DNA of 64,000 nucleotides from Nymphaea colorata. Taxonomy: Eukaryota; Streptophyta; Magnoliopsida; Nymphaeales; Nymphaeaceae. The translations under genes were made by a program, and so were the position numbers. Each line of letters starts with the position of its first letter. Position 1 is the first letter of the stretch. Below are positions 28,901-41,530 of this stretch, one piece after another. The DNA lies in NCBI RefSeq assembly GCF_008831285.2, contig NC_045149.1, forward strand, positions 9,948,417 to 10,012,416, read 5' to 3'. The notes beneath the pieces were generated by a model. It saw only the letters and a program-made list of their open reading frames with translations, was not told the DNA's origin and searched no databases.

Positions 28901-31900
28901 CTTATGAGTGTGAGAGTCAAAATAGACATAACCCTTTTGGTGTTTTGGATAACCAATGAAAATACATTTAATCGATTGTGCCCCAAGTTTGTCCCTATTA
29001 GTACCAAGGATGTGAACAAAGCAAGTACACCAAAGACTTTGGGTGGAAAGGAAAACAAGAGTCTATCTGGATAGAGAACTTGAATAGGAATTTGATTGCC
29101 AATGGACGAGGATGGAAGACGGTTAACTAGGTAACATGCAGTGAGTATGGCATCACCCCAAAATGTGGTAGAGCAAGAAACAGAATGTGGTAGCTCGATC
29201 TAGTGCTAAGTCTGAATGTAGGGCTATGGCTCAAACTGCAGCTGAAATGTTGAGCATTTCAGTGAATCTCCCAATGAAAATATATTGTGATAACAGGGCA
29301 GCAACCTATATCGCAAACAACCTTGTCTTCCATGAGAGGACGAAGTACATTGAAGTGGATTATCACTATGTTCAAGACCTAGTACAAGAAGGTGCTATTA
29401 GCATGGTTCATGTCTCCTCAGAAGATCAGGCTGTTGATATTTTTACCAAGGCTCTCCCCATAGGTGACTTCTTGAGAGGTTGTAACAAGCTGAGCATGAT
29501 TGATATATATGCTCCAACTTGAAGAGGAGTGTTAGATATTCTAAACAGTCAACTAGAGTGTTTCTGCAATATTAGAAAGTTAAGAGTATAGGTCTTTGAA
29601 TATTATCTAATGTTGCTTGGACTAATATTGTAAATGATGTACCGCCAGCCCTAATCTCTTTAACTTGAAATTAGGGTTACGTTAATGACAATTCTTTTGG
29701 TTTCTCTCTCTCTGGCCGTAACAATAGCAAACCAACTTTAGACATAATAGCAGCGGGTCCCCATACATCCAAATGCACTAATTCAAAGGGTGTTTTTGCA
29801 ACAAAGCTTCTATTGTCAAAAGGTAAAACCTTAATTTTGGCTTTAATACAATAATCACAAGAAATCATTTCCTTATATTTATCCTCCAAAAATGGGATAT
29901 ACAAGACATTTTTCCTAAACTTAAGTGTCCAAGTCTTTGATGCCAAATTTGAAAGTTATTATCCACAAAAACAATATAATATAACAAACCGCCTTTAGAC
30001 ATAATAAGAGCGGGTTTCCATACATCCAAATGCACTAATTCAAGGGGTGCTTTTGCAACCAAGCTTCTATTGCGTAAAGGTAAAGCCTTTTTGGCTTTAA
30101 TACAGTAATCACAAGAAATTGTTTCTTTATATTTATCCTCCAAAATTGGGACACAAGACATTTTTCCCATGTCAAATTTGAAAGTTGCTTTTTTTGACAA
30201 TGTTGCAAGTAGGTTGGAAAGATCCAAATAATCAACATAGTAGAAATGATTTTTCCTAGAACCATCATCCCCAATCGTCTTCTTGGAAAGATGATTTTGT
30301 ATCAAAAAATTATTTTGTGAGAAGACAATATTACATCCATGGTCGGTTATTTGAGAAACCGATAAGAGATTCAAGTTAAGTTTGGGAATAAATCTTTATT
30401 TTTGGTATTTTGAAAACTTTTAAATTAAAATTTTGATCAATATTTCCAATACATTTGATTTCAAGAGGAGTTCCATTGGCGGTTTTAACAAAAGGGCATG
30501 ACTCTTCGTAAGTATATTTGGTAAGTAGTGAACTACAAGGAATCATATGAAATGAAGCTCCAAAATCAAGTATCGAAGAATACTTACTTGATAACGTAGA
30601 TGTCACTGTTACTTCAGAAATTGGAGAAGCTCCTCCTTTGAAAAGCGGTTGAAGACCATCAATGAGCTTTGGTTGGAGAAACTTACAAGCTTGTCTGATT
30701 TGAAGTGATTGTATTATTTACTTTCTTCATGAATTACCCCAGCCACACTTGTCTTCTTATCAAATTTCATCAATTTAAGATACTTAGGTTTAATATGTCC
30801 TTCTCAGCAATGAAAACATATGATCTTTTTGTTGTTATCCTCATAATTTCGATTGAAATGAGGAGGCCTATAGGTTTTCATATGAGCACCGGGACTTGAG
30901 GTGGCAAGAACACTTTTATTCTTAACAATTTCATTCTTCTCTCTAGAAAAGTTAAGTTTATTCTCTTCCATTTGAAGCTCTGGTATAGTCTCATTCATGG
31001 ATGGCACTTTATATCTATGAAGTAAAGAAGATTTAACCTTATCGTATTCCTATCTAAGACCAAGAATAAATTTTTAAATTTCTCCCTTTGAATTGGTTTT
31101 TCTCTTAGCACTATGTTGCTTGGATCAAATCATTTGGGTTCAAATGAGGCTGGTTCATTTCATAATTGTTCCATTTCTCATAATTGTTCGATTTCTTCAA
31201 TATACTCCTTAAGAGATTTATCTTCTTGTTGGAGACATGCAATATTCATTTGATGGTTGCACATGTAAGTTGCATTCTTTATAGTATGGGTTTTCCTGAG
31301 GAATTCTCAAGTTTCATGAGCAAAGTTATGTTTAGATATTTGACTCACAATTGTAATATCAACACAAGCAATAATCCATGTAATGATTTTGTGGTGTCGT
31401 ATCTTTCATTCTTCTCATTTTTTCACATATTCATTCACAACCTTATCTTTTTTTATTTCATCTAGTTCATGGGTTTTTCCATCTATGGCTTTGGTTAAGA
31501 CTAATTGCGGCTCACTTTCAGACCCATCAACAAGTCCCCACAATCTTTTACTTCTAATGAAGTGTTCCATAGTTCTTGCTTATTGAACATAATTAGATGA
31601 AGTAAGCTTAAGGAGAGGAATGGAAGTAGTTCTTTCATCTATGATGTGTACCATGTATAAATGTAGTTAAGTTGTTGAGGTAGCACTAAGATGAAATCAG
31701 CCACAAAAACAGCAACAAGAGAGCTTGAGGCAGTAGCCAAACAGTTCACGAAATCAGCCACAAAATTTAGCAAGATAGAAGCTTGTGACAGCACCAAAAA
31801 TAGCGACAAAAGTCAGCAAGATATCCACGAAAAACAGATACCAAAATCAGCAAGAAGACAGCTCCTCTTTGGGAAAAAAAACAACCAATACTTCCATCAG

Positions 31901-34900
31901 ACAGTGCGCAATTATGAATACGCAGCAAGGACTGATTTTTCAAGACTATGAAAATCGTCAAATGAAGAGTCAAACCACTCCTCTAATACCATGTAAATCA
32001 AGCCTGAACTTGATGATAAAAACACTTCAAGAGTCACACTCTTGAAGATAACAGCCACTCCAAGAAATCACACACAGAAACTTCAAACTAAAGGTGACAA
32101 ACTTGTATTCAGTCTCAAATAACATACAAAATCAGGCCTTAAAGCCCATACTAAGCAAAGGACCCAAGTCCATTATTTATAGAAGAAAGAAAGAAAGAAG
32201 GAAAAAAAAGAGCTAGCCATTGGGCAGCTCCAATGGCTAGATTTCTAGTAACATAGACTTTATTTCTTTCAATATCATAACATCTATAACCCTTTTCTAT
32301 TTCCGAGTATCTAACAAACACACAATTAATGGCATTTGAGGAAAGTTCATCTCTTTGTCACTTAAAACATTACATTTGCAGCCAAAAACTTTTAGTTATT
32401 ATAATTTAGCTTAATATTCGATAATCTTTCAAATGGAGAGATATGTTTCAAGATTTTGGTAGGCATTATATGAATCAAGTAGGTTGACGTTAGAACAGCT
32501 TCAACCCAAAAATTTTTAGGAACATTTTTTGATAAAAGTTCTCTTGCGATTTCAATAATGTGTCTATATTTTTGTTCAGCAACTCCATTTTGTTGTGGAG
32601 TCTTTGGGCAGGATTTTTAATGTACGATGTCGTTGTCTTTTAGGAATTGTTTAAATTTGTTGACGGATCTTGATGTATGGGTCCGGGTCTAGACCCGATC
32701 CATTGTGTCCTAGTTTGGGCATACTTATACCATTGTAAACCCTAATCTTGTAAGTAAATGAAGTTTCTAAGAGAGAGAGAGTCTAGCGGCTAGTGGGCAC
32801 CAGACCTCCTCACCCGTAGCTTTTTCCCTCTAGTTGAGGGTTTTCCACGTTACATCTGTGTTCGATCTTCGGTTCTTGTGTGTCTATTATTTCTACATGG
32901 TATCAGAGCCAACCAGCTTGGAAAATTTTTTTTTAGGGTTGTGAATTTCCAACCCTGAACTACTTGCTGTTGCTGCCGCCACTGCTCCTCCGCTGCCGCC
33001 CGGCTGCATCGTCTGAGACCCTCTACGTCGCCCGTATCTGCCGCTGCCCTCTGCTCCTCTACCGCCGCTGCCCTCTGCCGCTCGTGCCCTAGTTGTGTCG
33101 TCGTTTTGCTCCAGCGCCATCGTTGTTTTTTCCCAGCACCGTTGATCGCTCCAGCGTCACCCGACCAGGCTCCAGCACTGTCCGACCAGATCCCAGCGTC
33201 TCTGCATCATCTACTGCCCTTTGAGTCGCCCGACTTGATCCTTGCTATCGGTGACTCTCAGGTGTGCCATTCTCAGGGGTTGCCACTGTTGTGTGCCTCT
33301 GTTAGTCGGCCGTTTTTAGTTGATGGTCATGGCCGACTCGTCTTCCTCCTCCACAGTCCATATCGATCAGCCTGATGTTGGGACCGTGAGAACTGATAAT
33401 GTACCGGTTCAAGTTACCACCATTCGACTTACCAAGAAAAATTATCTACGATGGTCTGCTGCAATTACTATGGGGATCGCTGGTCGAGGGCGAATTGCCT
33501 ATGTGAATGGGAGAAAGGTCGAACCTGTTGTGGATAGTATGGCTTGGGATACATGGTTTCTTGAGGACAACAAGGTAAAAACTTGCATTGTTAATTCGGT
33601 GTCTTCGGATATTCAACCCCTCATTCTTCGTAAGAAGACTGCGAGGGATACGTGGATTAGTTTGGAACAGATGTATGGTCAAAAGAAAAGAAAAGTTCGT
33701 GTGTATCAACTAATGAAGGATGTGTATGCCCTGCGACAAGGGGATCTCTCGGTCACTGATTTCTACGCAGCATTAAAATCTAAGTGGGAGGACTTTGACT
33801 ACCATTCTGATGTTACATAGAGTTGTGCCCAAGACCAGATGCAGAATATGGCCAAGGAGTGGGAGAATAGGGTATTCCTTTTCTTAGCTGGACTGAACGA
33901 TGAATTCAAGAATATAAGGAGTCGGATTCTTAACTCTGAGGAATCATTCAGTATTGAAGATGTTTATTCTCGTGTTGAAGCTGAAAAGCAGAGGAGGCTG
34001 GTCATAAGTGGGAGAAAGGGGGATCTCATGTCTCACAATGAACGGTCTGCCTTCGTTAGCCGTGCCTCTGTGGGAACTACCCGTTCTTCCCGTAAATGTA
34101 CACACTACAAAAAACTTGGTCATACTATGGACTTTTGTTGGGACCTGCATCCAGAGATTAAGAATAGTAGGGGGAGGTCTTCTGGTGGGAAGAAGCCTGT
34201 TTCGAATGCAACAAATCCTAGTGATACTAAAGTTTCTATTTCTGCAGAACAGATTCGTGAGCTGCGAGCATATTTGAGCCAGATTGATGTTGGTCAGGTA
34301 GACACGTCAGATGAGGTGAAGGTCAATCAGGCACTGGCTGTTTCAGGTGAACAAGGTACTTCTTGCATGGGAGAGTGGATTGTTGATAGCGGTGCCGCTC
34401 ATCACATGACTGGCAAACCCAAACTCTTTCATGACTACAAGCTATCATCGGGAAAGGAACGTGTGTCCCTTGCCGATGGCTCCTTTACCTCTGTGGCAGG
34501 GAAAGGGAGTCTTTCTTTGTTGAATAATTTTTTAGTGCATGGTGCCTTGCATGTTCCCCATCTTCCCTTAAATCTTTTATCTGTTAGCAAGATTACCAAG
34601 GAACTCAACTGTGAACTTATATTTTCTGAAAACCGTTGTGTTTTGCAGGACTTGGTGACAGGGAAGAAGATTGGGATTGGTTTGGTGTCTGATGGATTAT
34701 ATCGGCTTCCTATACGCGTTGCCACAGCCCTTATGTCAGCAGTCAGCAGGACAGAGAAGAAGAAGGAAGAGTGTCGTCAATTATTTTTGTATTGGCATGA
34801 ACGCCTTGGTCATCTCCCTTTTGGGATTTTGAAACAATTGTTCCCTGAATTATGTTCCAGTTTAAACATTTTCATGTTATCTTGTGATGTGTGTCAGTTT

Positions 34901-37900
34901 GCGAAGCATGTTAGAGCTTCGTATCCAATTTCAAATAGTCGTGCTAATAAAGCTTTCTCCTTCATTCATTTTAATGTGTGGGGGCCTTCAGGCATTCATT
35001 CTCGTGGTGGTTTTCAGTACTTTATGACTTTCATAGATGACTATTCAAGGTGTACTTTTGTTTATATGTTGAAAGACCGTAGCGAAGTGCCTCATATTAT
35101 AGAAACCTTCATCCTCCTAGTGGAAAACCAGTATGGTGAGTCTGTCAAGACATTTCGGTCTGATAATGCTCGTGAGTATATGTGTTTCACTGTCGAGGAA
35201 TTCCTTCAAAAGAGGGGGATTGTTCATGAGACATCATATAGTTATACACCTCCTCAAAATGGAGTTGCTGAGAGAAAAAACCGTCAGTTACTAAATGTCA
35301 CCAGAGCTTTACTATTCCAAAGGAATCTTCCAAAATATTATTGGGGAGATGCAGTCATCACTAGTGCCTATTTGATTAATCGTATGCCTAGTCGAGTGCT
35401 AAATGGTCGTACACCCTACTCCATGCTTCCAGGGAGTAGCCAACCTTTTCACCTCCCTCCTCGGGTCTTTGGATGTGTGTGTTTCATTCATAATCACAGC
35501 CCGAATGTGAAAAAACTTGACCCCAAATCAATTAAGGGAATATTTCTTGGGTATTCTCCTACTCAAAAGGGGTATAAATGTCTAGATCCCATCACTGGTC
35601 GAGTTCACATTACCAAGGATGTCACATTCTTGAAACATGTCTCTTATTTTGGTGAGAATTCTCTTCAGGGGGAGAAGTCAATGTCTAAGGAAGAGTATTC
35701 TCCAAGTTAGGAAATTCAGTTTCCAGATTTTCTGGATTACAGGCGCGAAGAGAATCCATTTGTCGAAGTGCTTGGAAAAAAGATAGGACGTCTATTGAGG
35801 TACATGAACAGGGAAAGGAGGGAGAGTTATATGGAGACAGAAAAAGAATGCAATCATCTGATTGGGCAGGTGTATTCTAGGAGAAGAGTTTGTACTGACA
35901 AGGTGATTGATGGTAAGAAGTCCACTCTGAATCCCAATCCTACTTCTTCCTTGGATGACCCAAGTCATGCTCAAAAGCAACCTGTTGAGAGAGAAAGTCA
36001 GACAGAAAATGAAAAGGATGATCTTCCCATTGCCCTGAGAAATGGTGTCAGGTCATGTACCCAACACCCTATTGGTAACTTTGTATCTTATTCTAGATTG
36101 AGCACTGACTACAAATGTTTTGTATCCTCCTTGTCTATGGTTGTGTATCCTGGTGGCCCGTCTAGATCTCTTCGCCGGTGCACTCACTGCAAGAAGACAG
36201 GTCACACCGTGGATTATTGCTGGGATCTTCATCCAGAAAAGAAGGGAAACAAAGGGAGATCTTCGATTGGGAGAACGGCTGTGTCTGAGGTGCAAGCATC
36301 CAGTGGAGAAAAAGTCTTCATTTCTGCTGACCAGCTTCGTGAACTAAGGGCTTATTTGGGCAGGATCGATGTCAACAAGATTGAGACCTCAGAGGGAACT
36401 ACAGCTAATCATGCTCTTGCAGTTATTGGCAATCAAGGTAACTCTTCTGTGGGGGAATGGATTGTCAATAGTGGTGCTACTCATCACATGACAGGTAATC
36501 CAAAATTGTTTCATGAGTATAAGTTGTCCTCGGGAAAGGAACGTGTTTCTCTTGCAGATGGTTCCTCTACCTGTGTGGCAGGCGAAGGCACTCTGTCCTT
36601 GTTGGACAAATTTCATGTGCAGGGCGCTTTACATGTTCCTCAGTTTCCTTTAAATCTCTTGTCAGTCAGTAGACTTACTAAAGAATTGAATTGTGAACTT
36701 ATATTCTCTGCCGATCGTTGTGTTTTGCAGGACTTGGTGACAGGGAAGAGGATTGGGATTGGTTTAGCTTCTGATGGATTATATCGTCTTCCCATACGTG
36801 TGGCTACTGCTCTGTTGACAGCGATCCGCAAGACAGATAAGAGAAGAGAAGATTGTCTTCAGTCTTTTATGTACTGGCATGAACGTTTTGGGCATTTACC
36901 TTTTGGGATTTTGAAACATTTGTTTCCATACTTGTGTTCCTCCTTTGATTTGTCTTCCATTTCTTGTGATGTTTGTCAGTTTGCCAAACATGTGAGGGCT
37001 TCGTACCCTCTTTCTTCTAGTTGTGTTAATGAAGCTTTTTCCCTGATTCACTCTGATGTATGAGGACCTTCGGGCATTCATACCCGTCAAGGTTTCCAGT
37101 ATTTTATCACTTTCATTGATGATTTCTCTCGTGCTACATTTATATACTTGTTAAAAGACCGCAGTGAGGTTCCTCGCATCATCGAGACATTTATTCTTCT
37201 TGTGCATACCCAATATGGTGCGAATGTTAAAACTTTCAGGTCCGATAATGCCCGTGAGTACATGTGTCAGCCTGTTGAGGAGTTTCTTAGACAACGGGGG
37301 ATTGTTCACGAGACATCTTATAGTTACAACCCCCCCCCCCCTCAAAATGGGGAGCTGAAAGGAAAAATAGTCAACTTCTTAATGTCACCAGGGCTCTTTT
37401 GTTTCAGAGAAATCTTCCTAAACACTATTGGGGTGATGCAGTTCTTACTAGTGCCTATCTTATTAACCGCATGCCCAGTCTTGTTTTGAATGGTAGGACT
37501 CCCCACTCGTTGCTTCCTGGCAGTCGTCCACCATTTCCTCTTCCTCCTCGTGTTTTTGGTTGTGTATGTTTTATCCATGATCACAGTCCAAATGTCAAGA
37601 AACTTGATCCTAGGTCTATCAAAGATGTCTTTGTTGGATACTCCCCTACGCAAAAAGGATACAAATGTATTGATCCTATTACTGGTCGAGTTTATGTTAC
37701 GAGAGACGTTACCTTCTTGGAACATGCCTCTTACTTTGGTGTAAATCCTCTTCAGGGGGAGCAGTCTGTGGGCAGGGAAGAGTATTCTCAGAGACAGGAA
37801 CTTCAGTTTATAGATTTTTTGGACTACAAGAAAGCAGAATCACTTAATACTGTTGATGTGCCTGTGAAGGAGGAAAGGTGTGACAATAGCATTGAGAAGG

Positions 37901-40900
37901 AAGGCCCTCAGTTGTTTGGACAGTTCTACTCTAGACGGGGTACTCGGACAGAAGGAGTGGTTATATCCCTAGCTGTGATGAAGGAGTGGAAGATGTATCA
38001 ACTGGATGTTAAGAATGCATTCCTCAATGGTGACCTCGAAGAATAAGTATATATGCATATGCCTCCAGGATATGAAGAACCAGAAAAGTGTTGTAAGCTG
38101 AAAAAGGCCTTGTATGGCCTTAAGCAATCGCCCAGAGCGTGGTTTGAACGACTGAGAAGAGTGATGATACGTCATGGATACAAACAAGGAAATGGAGATC
38201 ACACTCTGTTTGTGAAGAAGAAGGAGAGCAGGGTTACTCTTCTGCTCGTCTACGTAGATGACATGATTGTTACTGGAGATGATGAGGAGGAGATTATCAA
38301 GCTGAAAGGGTTACTGGCTACAGAATTCGACCTCAAAGATCTTGGCAAGCTAAGGTATTTTCTTGGTATGGAGGTTGCTAGGTCTAGTACTGGTCTTGTA
38401 CTAAACCAAAGGAAATACACATTAGATCTGCTGGAAGAAACTGGTAAATTGGGATGTAGACCTACTCCTACCCCTTTTGACACTGGGCACAAGTTGAGTC
38501 TTAAAGATGGAGAGCCTCTCTGTGAAGAAGACAAGGGAAGATATCAACGTTTGGTTGGGAAGCTGATTTATCTTACCCTCACGAGACCTGATATCACCTT
38601 TGCGGTGAATGTTTTGAGTCAATTCATGGATGCACCAACCGATGCACATCTGAAGGCTGTGGACAGAGTGCTATGCTACCTGAAGAAAAATCCTGGCAAG
38701 GGACTCCTGTATGTGAAACAAGAGACTGTGGAAATCGAGGGCTATTCTGATGCGGATTGGGCAGGTTGTGGTGATACCAGACGATCCACTACAGGGTATT
38801 GTGTCTACTTGGGAGGAAACCTTGTTGTATGGAGAAGCAAGAGACAGGATGTTTGCTCTAGATCCAGTGCAGAGGCAGAATATAGGGCAGTTGCTATGGG
38901 AGTGTCAGAGTTATTATGGTTGAAGATATTGTTGACTGACATTGGAATATAGATTGAAGGACCTATGAAGATGTACTGTGATAACAAGTCTGCAATCAAC
39001 TTAGCCAACAATCCTGTTCTTCACGACAGAACAAAGCATGTTGAAATTGATCGTCACTTCATTCGGGAAAGAATTGATGCGAAAGAGTTGATCTTACCTT
39101 ACATGAAGTCTGAAGACCAAACTGCTGATGTTCTGACGAAAGCTCTTCCTTCAGCTTCATTTGAGAGGAATGTATCCAAGTTGGGCATGTTTGATATGTA
39201 TGCCCAACTTGAGGGGGAGTGTTGATAGATTGTGTGTTTCGGGTCCGGATCCATACTCGACCCCCCTTGTAGCCCGTTTTGGGCTCTACTTAAGTCATGT
39301 AACCCTAATCCTTAAGTGTTAATGATAATCTTAAGAGAGAGAGAGTCTGGCTGCTAGTGGGCACCAACTCCTCCTCATTCGTGGTTTTTTCTCCCTCGTG
39401 TTGAGGGTTTTCCACGTTACATCGTGATCATTGTTTCTCTTCCTCTTCTTCTTGTTCGTATTTCTACACACAGCATATATAATATCTGGTCTAGTAAATG
39501 TAAGATATTGAAGTGCCCCAACAATACTTCGATATTGCGTAGGATCTTCATATAACTCCCCATCTTGAGCACTTAGTCTTTGATTTAGAACACTAGGAGT
39601 TCCAACATGCTTACAATCAGACATACCTGACTTTTTCAGCAGATCCAACGTGTATTTCTATTGTGTCAATGTGAGGCGATTATTGTGCCTATCAATCTTC
39701 ACTCCAAGAAAGAATCGTAAATCACCAAGCTCTTTCATTTTGAAGTTTTGCATCATCAAAACTTTAGCTTCTTCTATGTGTTTTTCTGAATTGCCTGTGA
39801 TAACAATATCATCAACATAAAGTAAATATGTTTTCCTTTCGATAAATGAAAAGAGAGTGATCTAGAGGACATCTCCGAAAACCACATTCTTGAATCTTGC
39901 AAGAGAAACTGTCAAACCACGAACGTGAGGCCTGTTTAAGTCCATAAATAGATTTTCTTAGTTTGCAAACCCATGCATGAGAGTCTCCTTTCGTGTATCC
40001 TGGAGGTTGTTCCATATATACTTCCTCCCTTAAATCACCATGAAGAAAAGCATGCTTCACGTCCATTTGATGTAGTCTCCATCCATATTCAACTGCCAAT
40101 GATATAATCACACGAATTGTTCCCATTTTGATCATAGGGCCGAATGTCTCATCATAATCTTCTCCATATTGTTGTGTAAACCCTTTTGCTACTAACCTTG
40201 CTTTGTGTCTTTCTATGCTGCCGTCAGGTTTGTATTTAATTTTGTATACCCATTTGGAGCCCACTACGTTCTTTTCGTGTGGCCTCGGAACGACCTCCCA
40301 TGTTCCACATTCATGCAAGGCATCCATTTCTTCTTTCATAGCCTTTCTCCAATGATGTGATTTTGATGCTTGATCAAATGAAGTAGGTTCTTCCTCCTTG
40401 CCAACTTTTGCCATGAATAACTGAAAATCAAGTGATAAAGAATCATAGCTAACCCACCTGTGAATGGGATGACGAATGCGTTGGGATCAGTCCTTTCAAT
40501 GACTCTTTTCATATTCATTTCATGTTGGAGAAGTTTACCTTGTAGTTCGTTGAAGGAAGGCAGAACAGGAAGGACCTCAAGAGCTGTAATAAAAGCATGA
40601 TAATCATGCCCAAGTCCATTCAAGGTTTGCTGCACCTTTTCCTTATCAGAAATGTTATTCCCTTGCACCTTTTCCTTATCAGAAATGTTATTCCCTGAGG
40701 CAGCAAGTTGGTCTGCGACGGCCTTAATACGCCCCAAATAATCCATGATAGACGTTGAACCTTTGCTCAAATTCTTTCTTTAAGTACATAATTCGAGCTT
40801 CTGATATTTGGGAAAAGGTATCAGCAAGGGTTTCCCATAATTCTTCTGCAGTACAATCATCAGAAACTGAAAGTAACACTTGTTGAGATAAAGTGGACAA

Positions 40901-41460
40901 AATATACGTAACCAGACTTTGATCACGTCTCATCCACATAGCATGTTCAGGATTGTTGTCTTCATGAACAGCAATAACTTCTCCTGCCTCATTTTTTATT
41001 TCCTGTAATACGGATATTGGTGGAGCCTTTGTTGAACCATCGAGATGTCCAAAGAGGCCTTGACTTCTTATGAAAGGCATGATTTGCCTTTTCCAGATCA
41101 GATAATTCTCATGGTTGAGTTTTTCGGTAATAAGGTGAGAAAGAAAACTTGAGGACATGCTAGAATGCGAAAGGTTTTCCATGACAACAGAAAGGAATGG
41201 TATATAGGTAGAAGATGAGAGGGAAAGAAGACACGATATAACAAGATGTGTCCTTGGGTAAGCAAGAAGAAAAAGGAACAAGAATTGCGCAAGAGAAAAG
41301 TAAATTCAGGATAGAGACAAGATGAGAAAAGAGTTCTAACCAGATCAGACCTGTTTGGGCATTTCGTTTGGTAGAGATAACGTAACCTGGCGCTCTGATA
41401 CCATGATAGAAATCTAGCACCAATATCTGTAACCAGAAAACAGCACTCACGCAGGAAGAT

Positions 41461-41530
<70 letters not shown>

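Larger units (their letters stand above)
32658..39468 (+). mobile_element. Composite copia with duplicated protease-integrase block
   Basis: 5' LTR 32658-32897 (240 bp); primer-binding site TGGTATCAGAGCC at 32898; gag from about 33329 with an in-frame stop at 33818-33820; knuckle CTHYKKLGH (one Cys lost); protease WIVDSGAAHHMTG; integrase to 35710. After a linker the sequence returns to a second knuckle (CTHCKKTGHTVDYC, 36178), a second protease with DSG changed to NSG (36460) and a second integrase (stop at 37061, C-run frameshift near 37330). It then jumps into RT at VVISLAVMKEWKMYQLDVKN, so the RT N-terminus is missing. YVDDM is near 38255. RNase H runs to 39225 and the 3' LTR is 39220-39468 (249 bp). 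The two LTRs are clearly different and no TSD matches. Confidence 0.88.
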
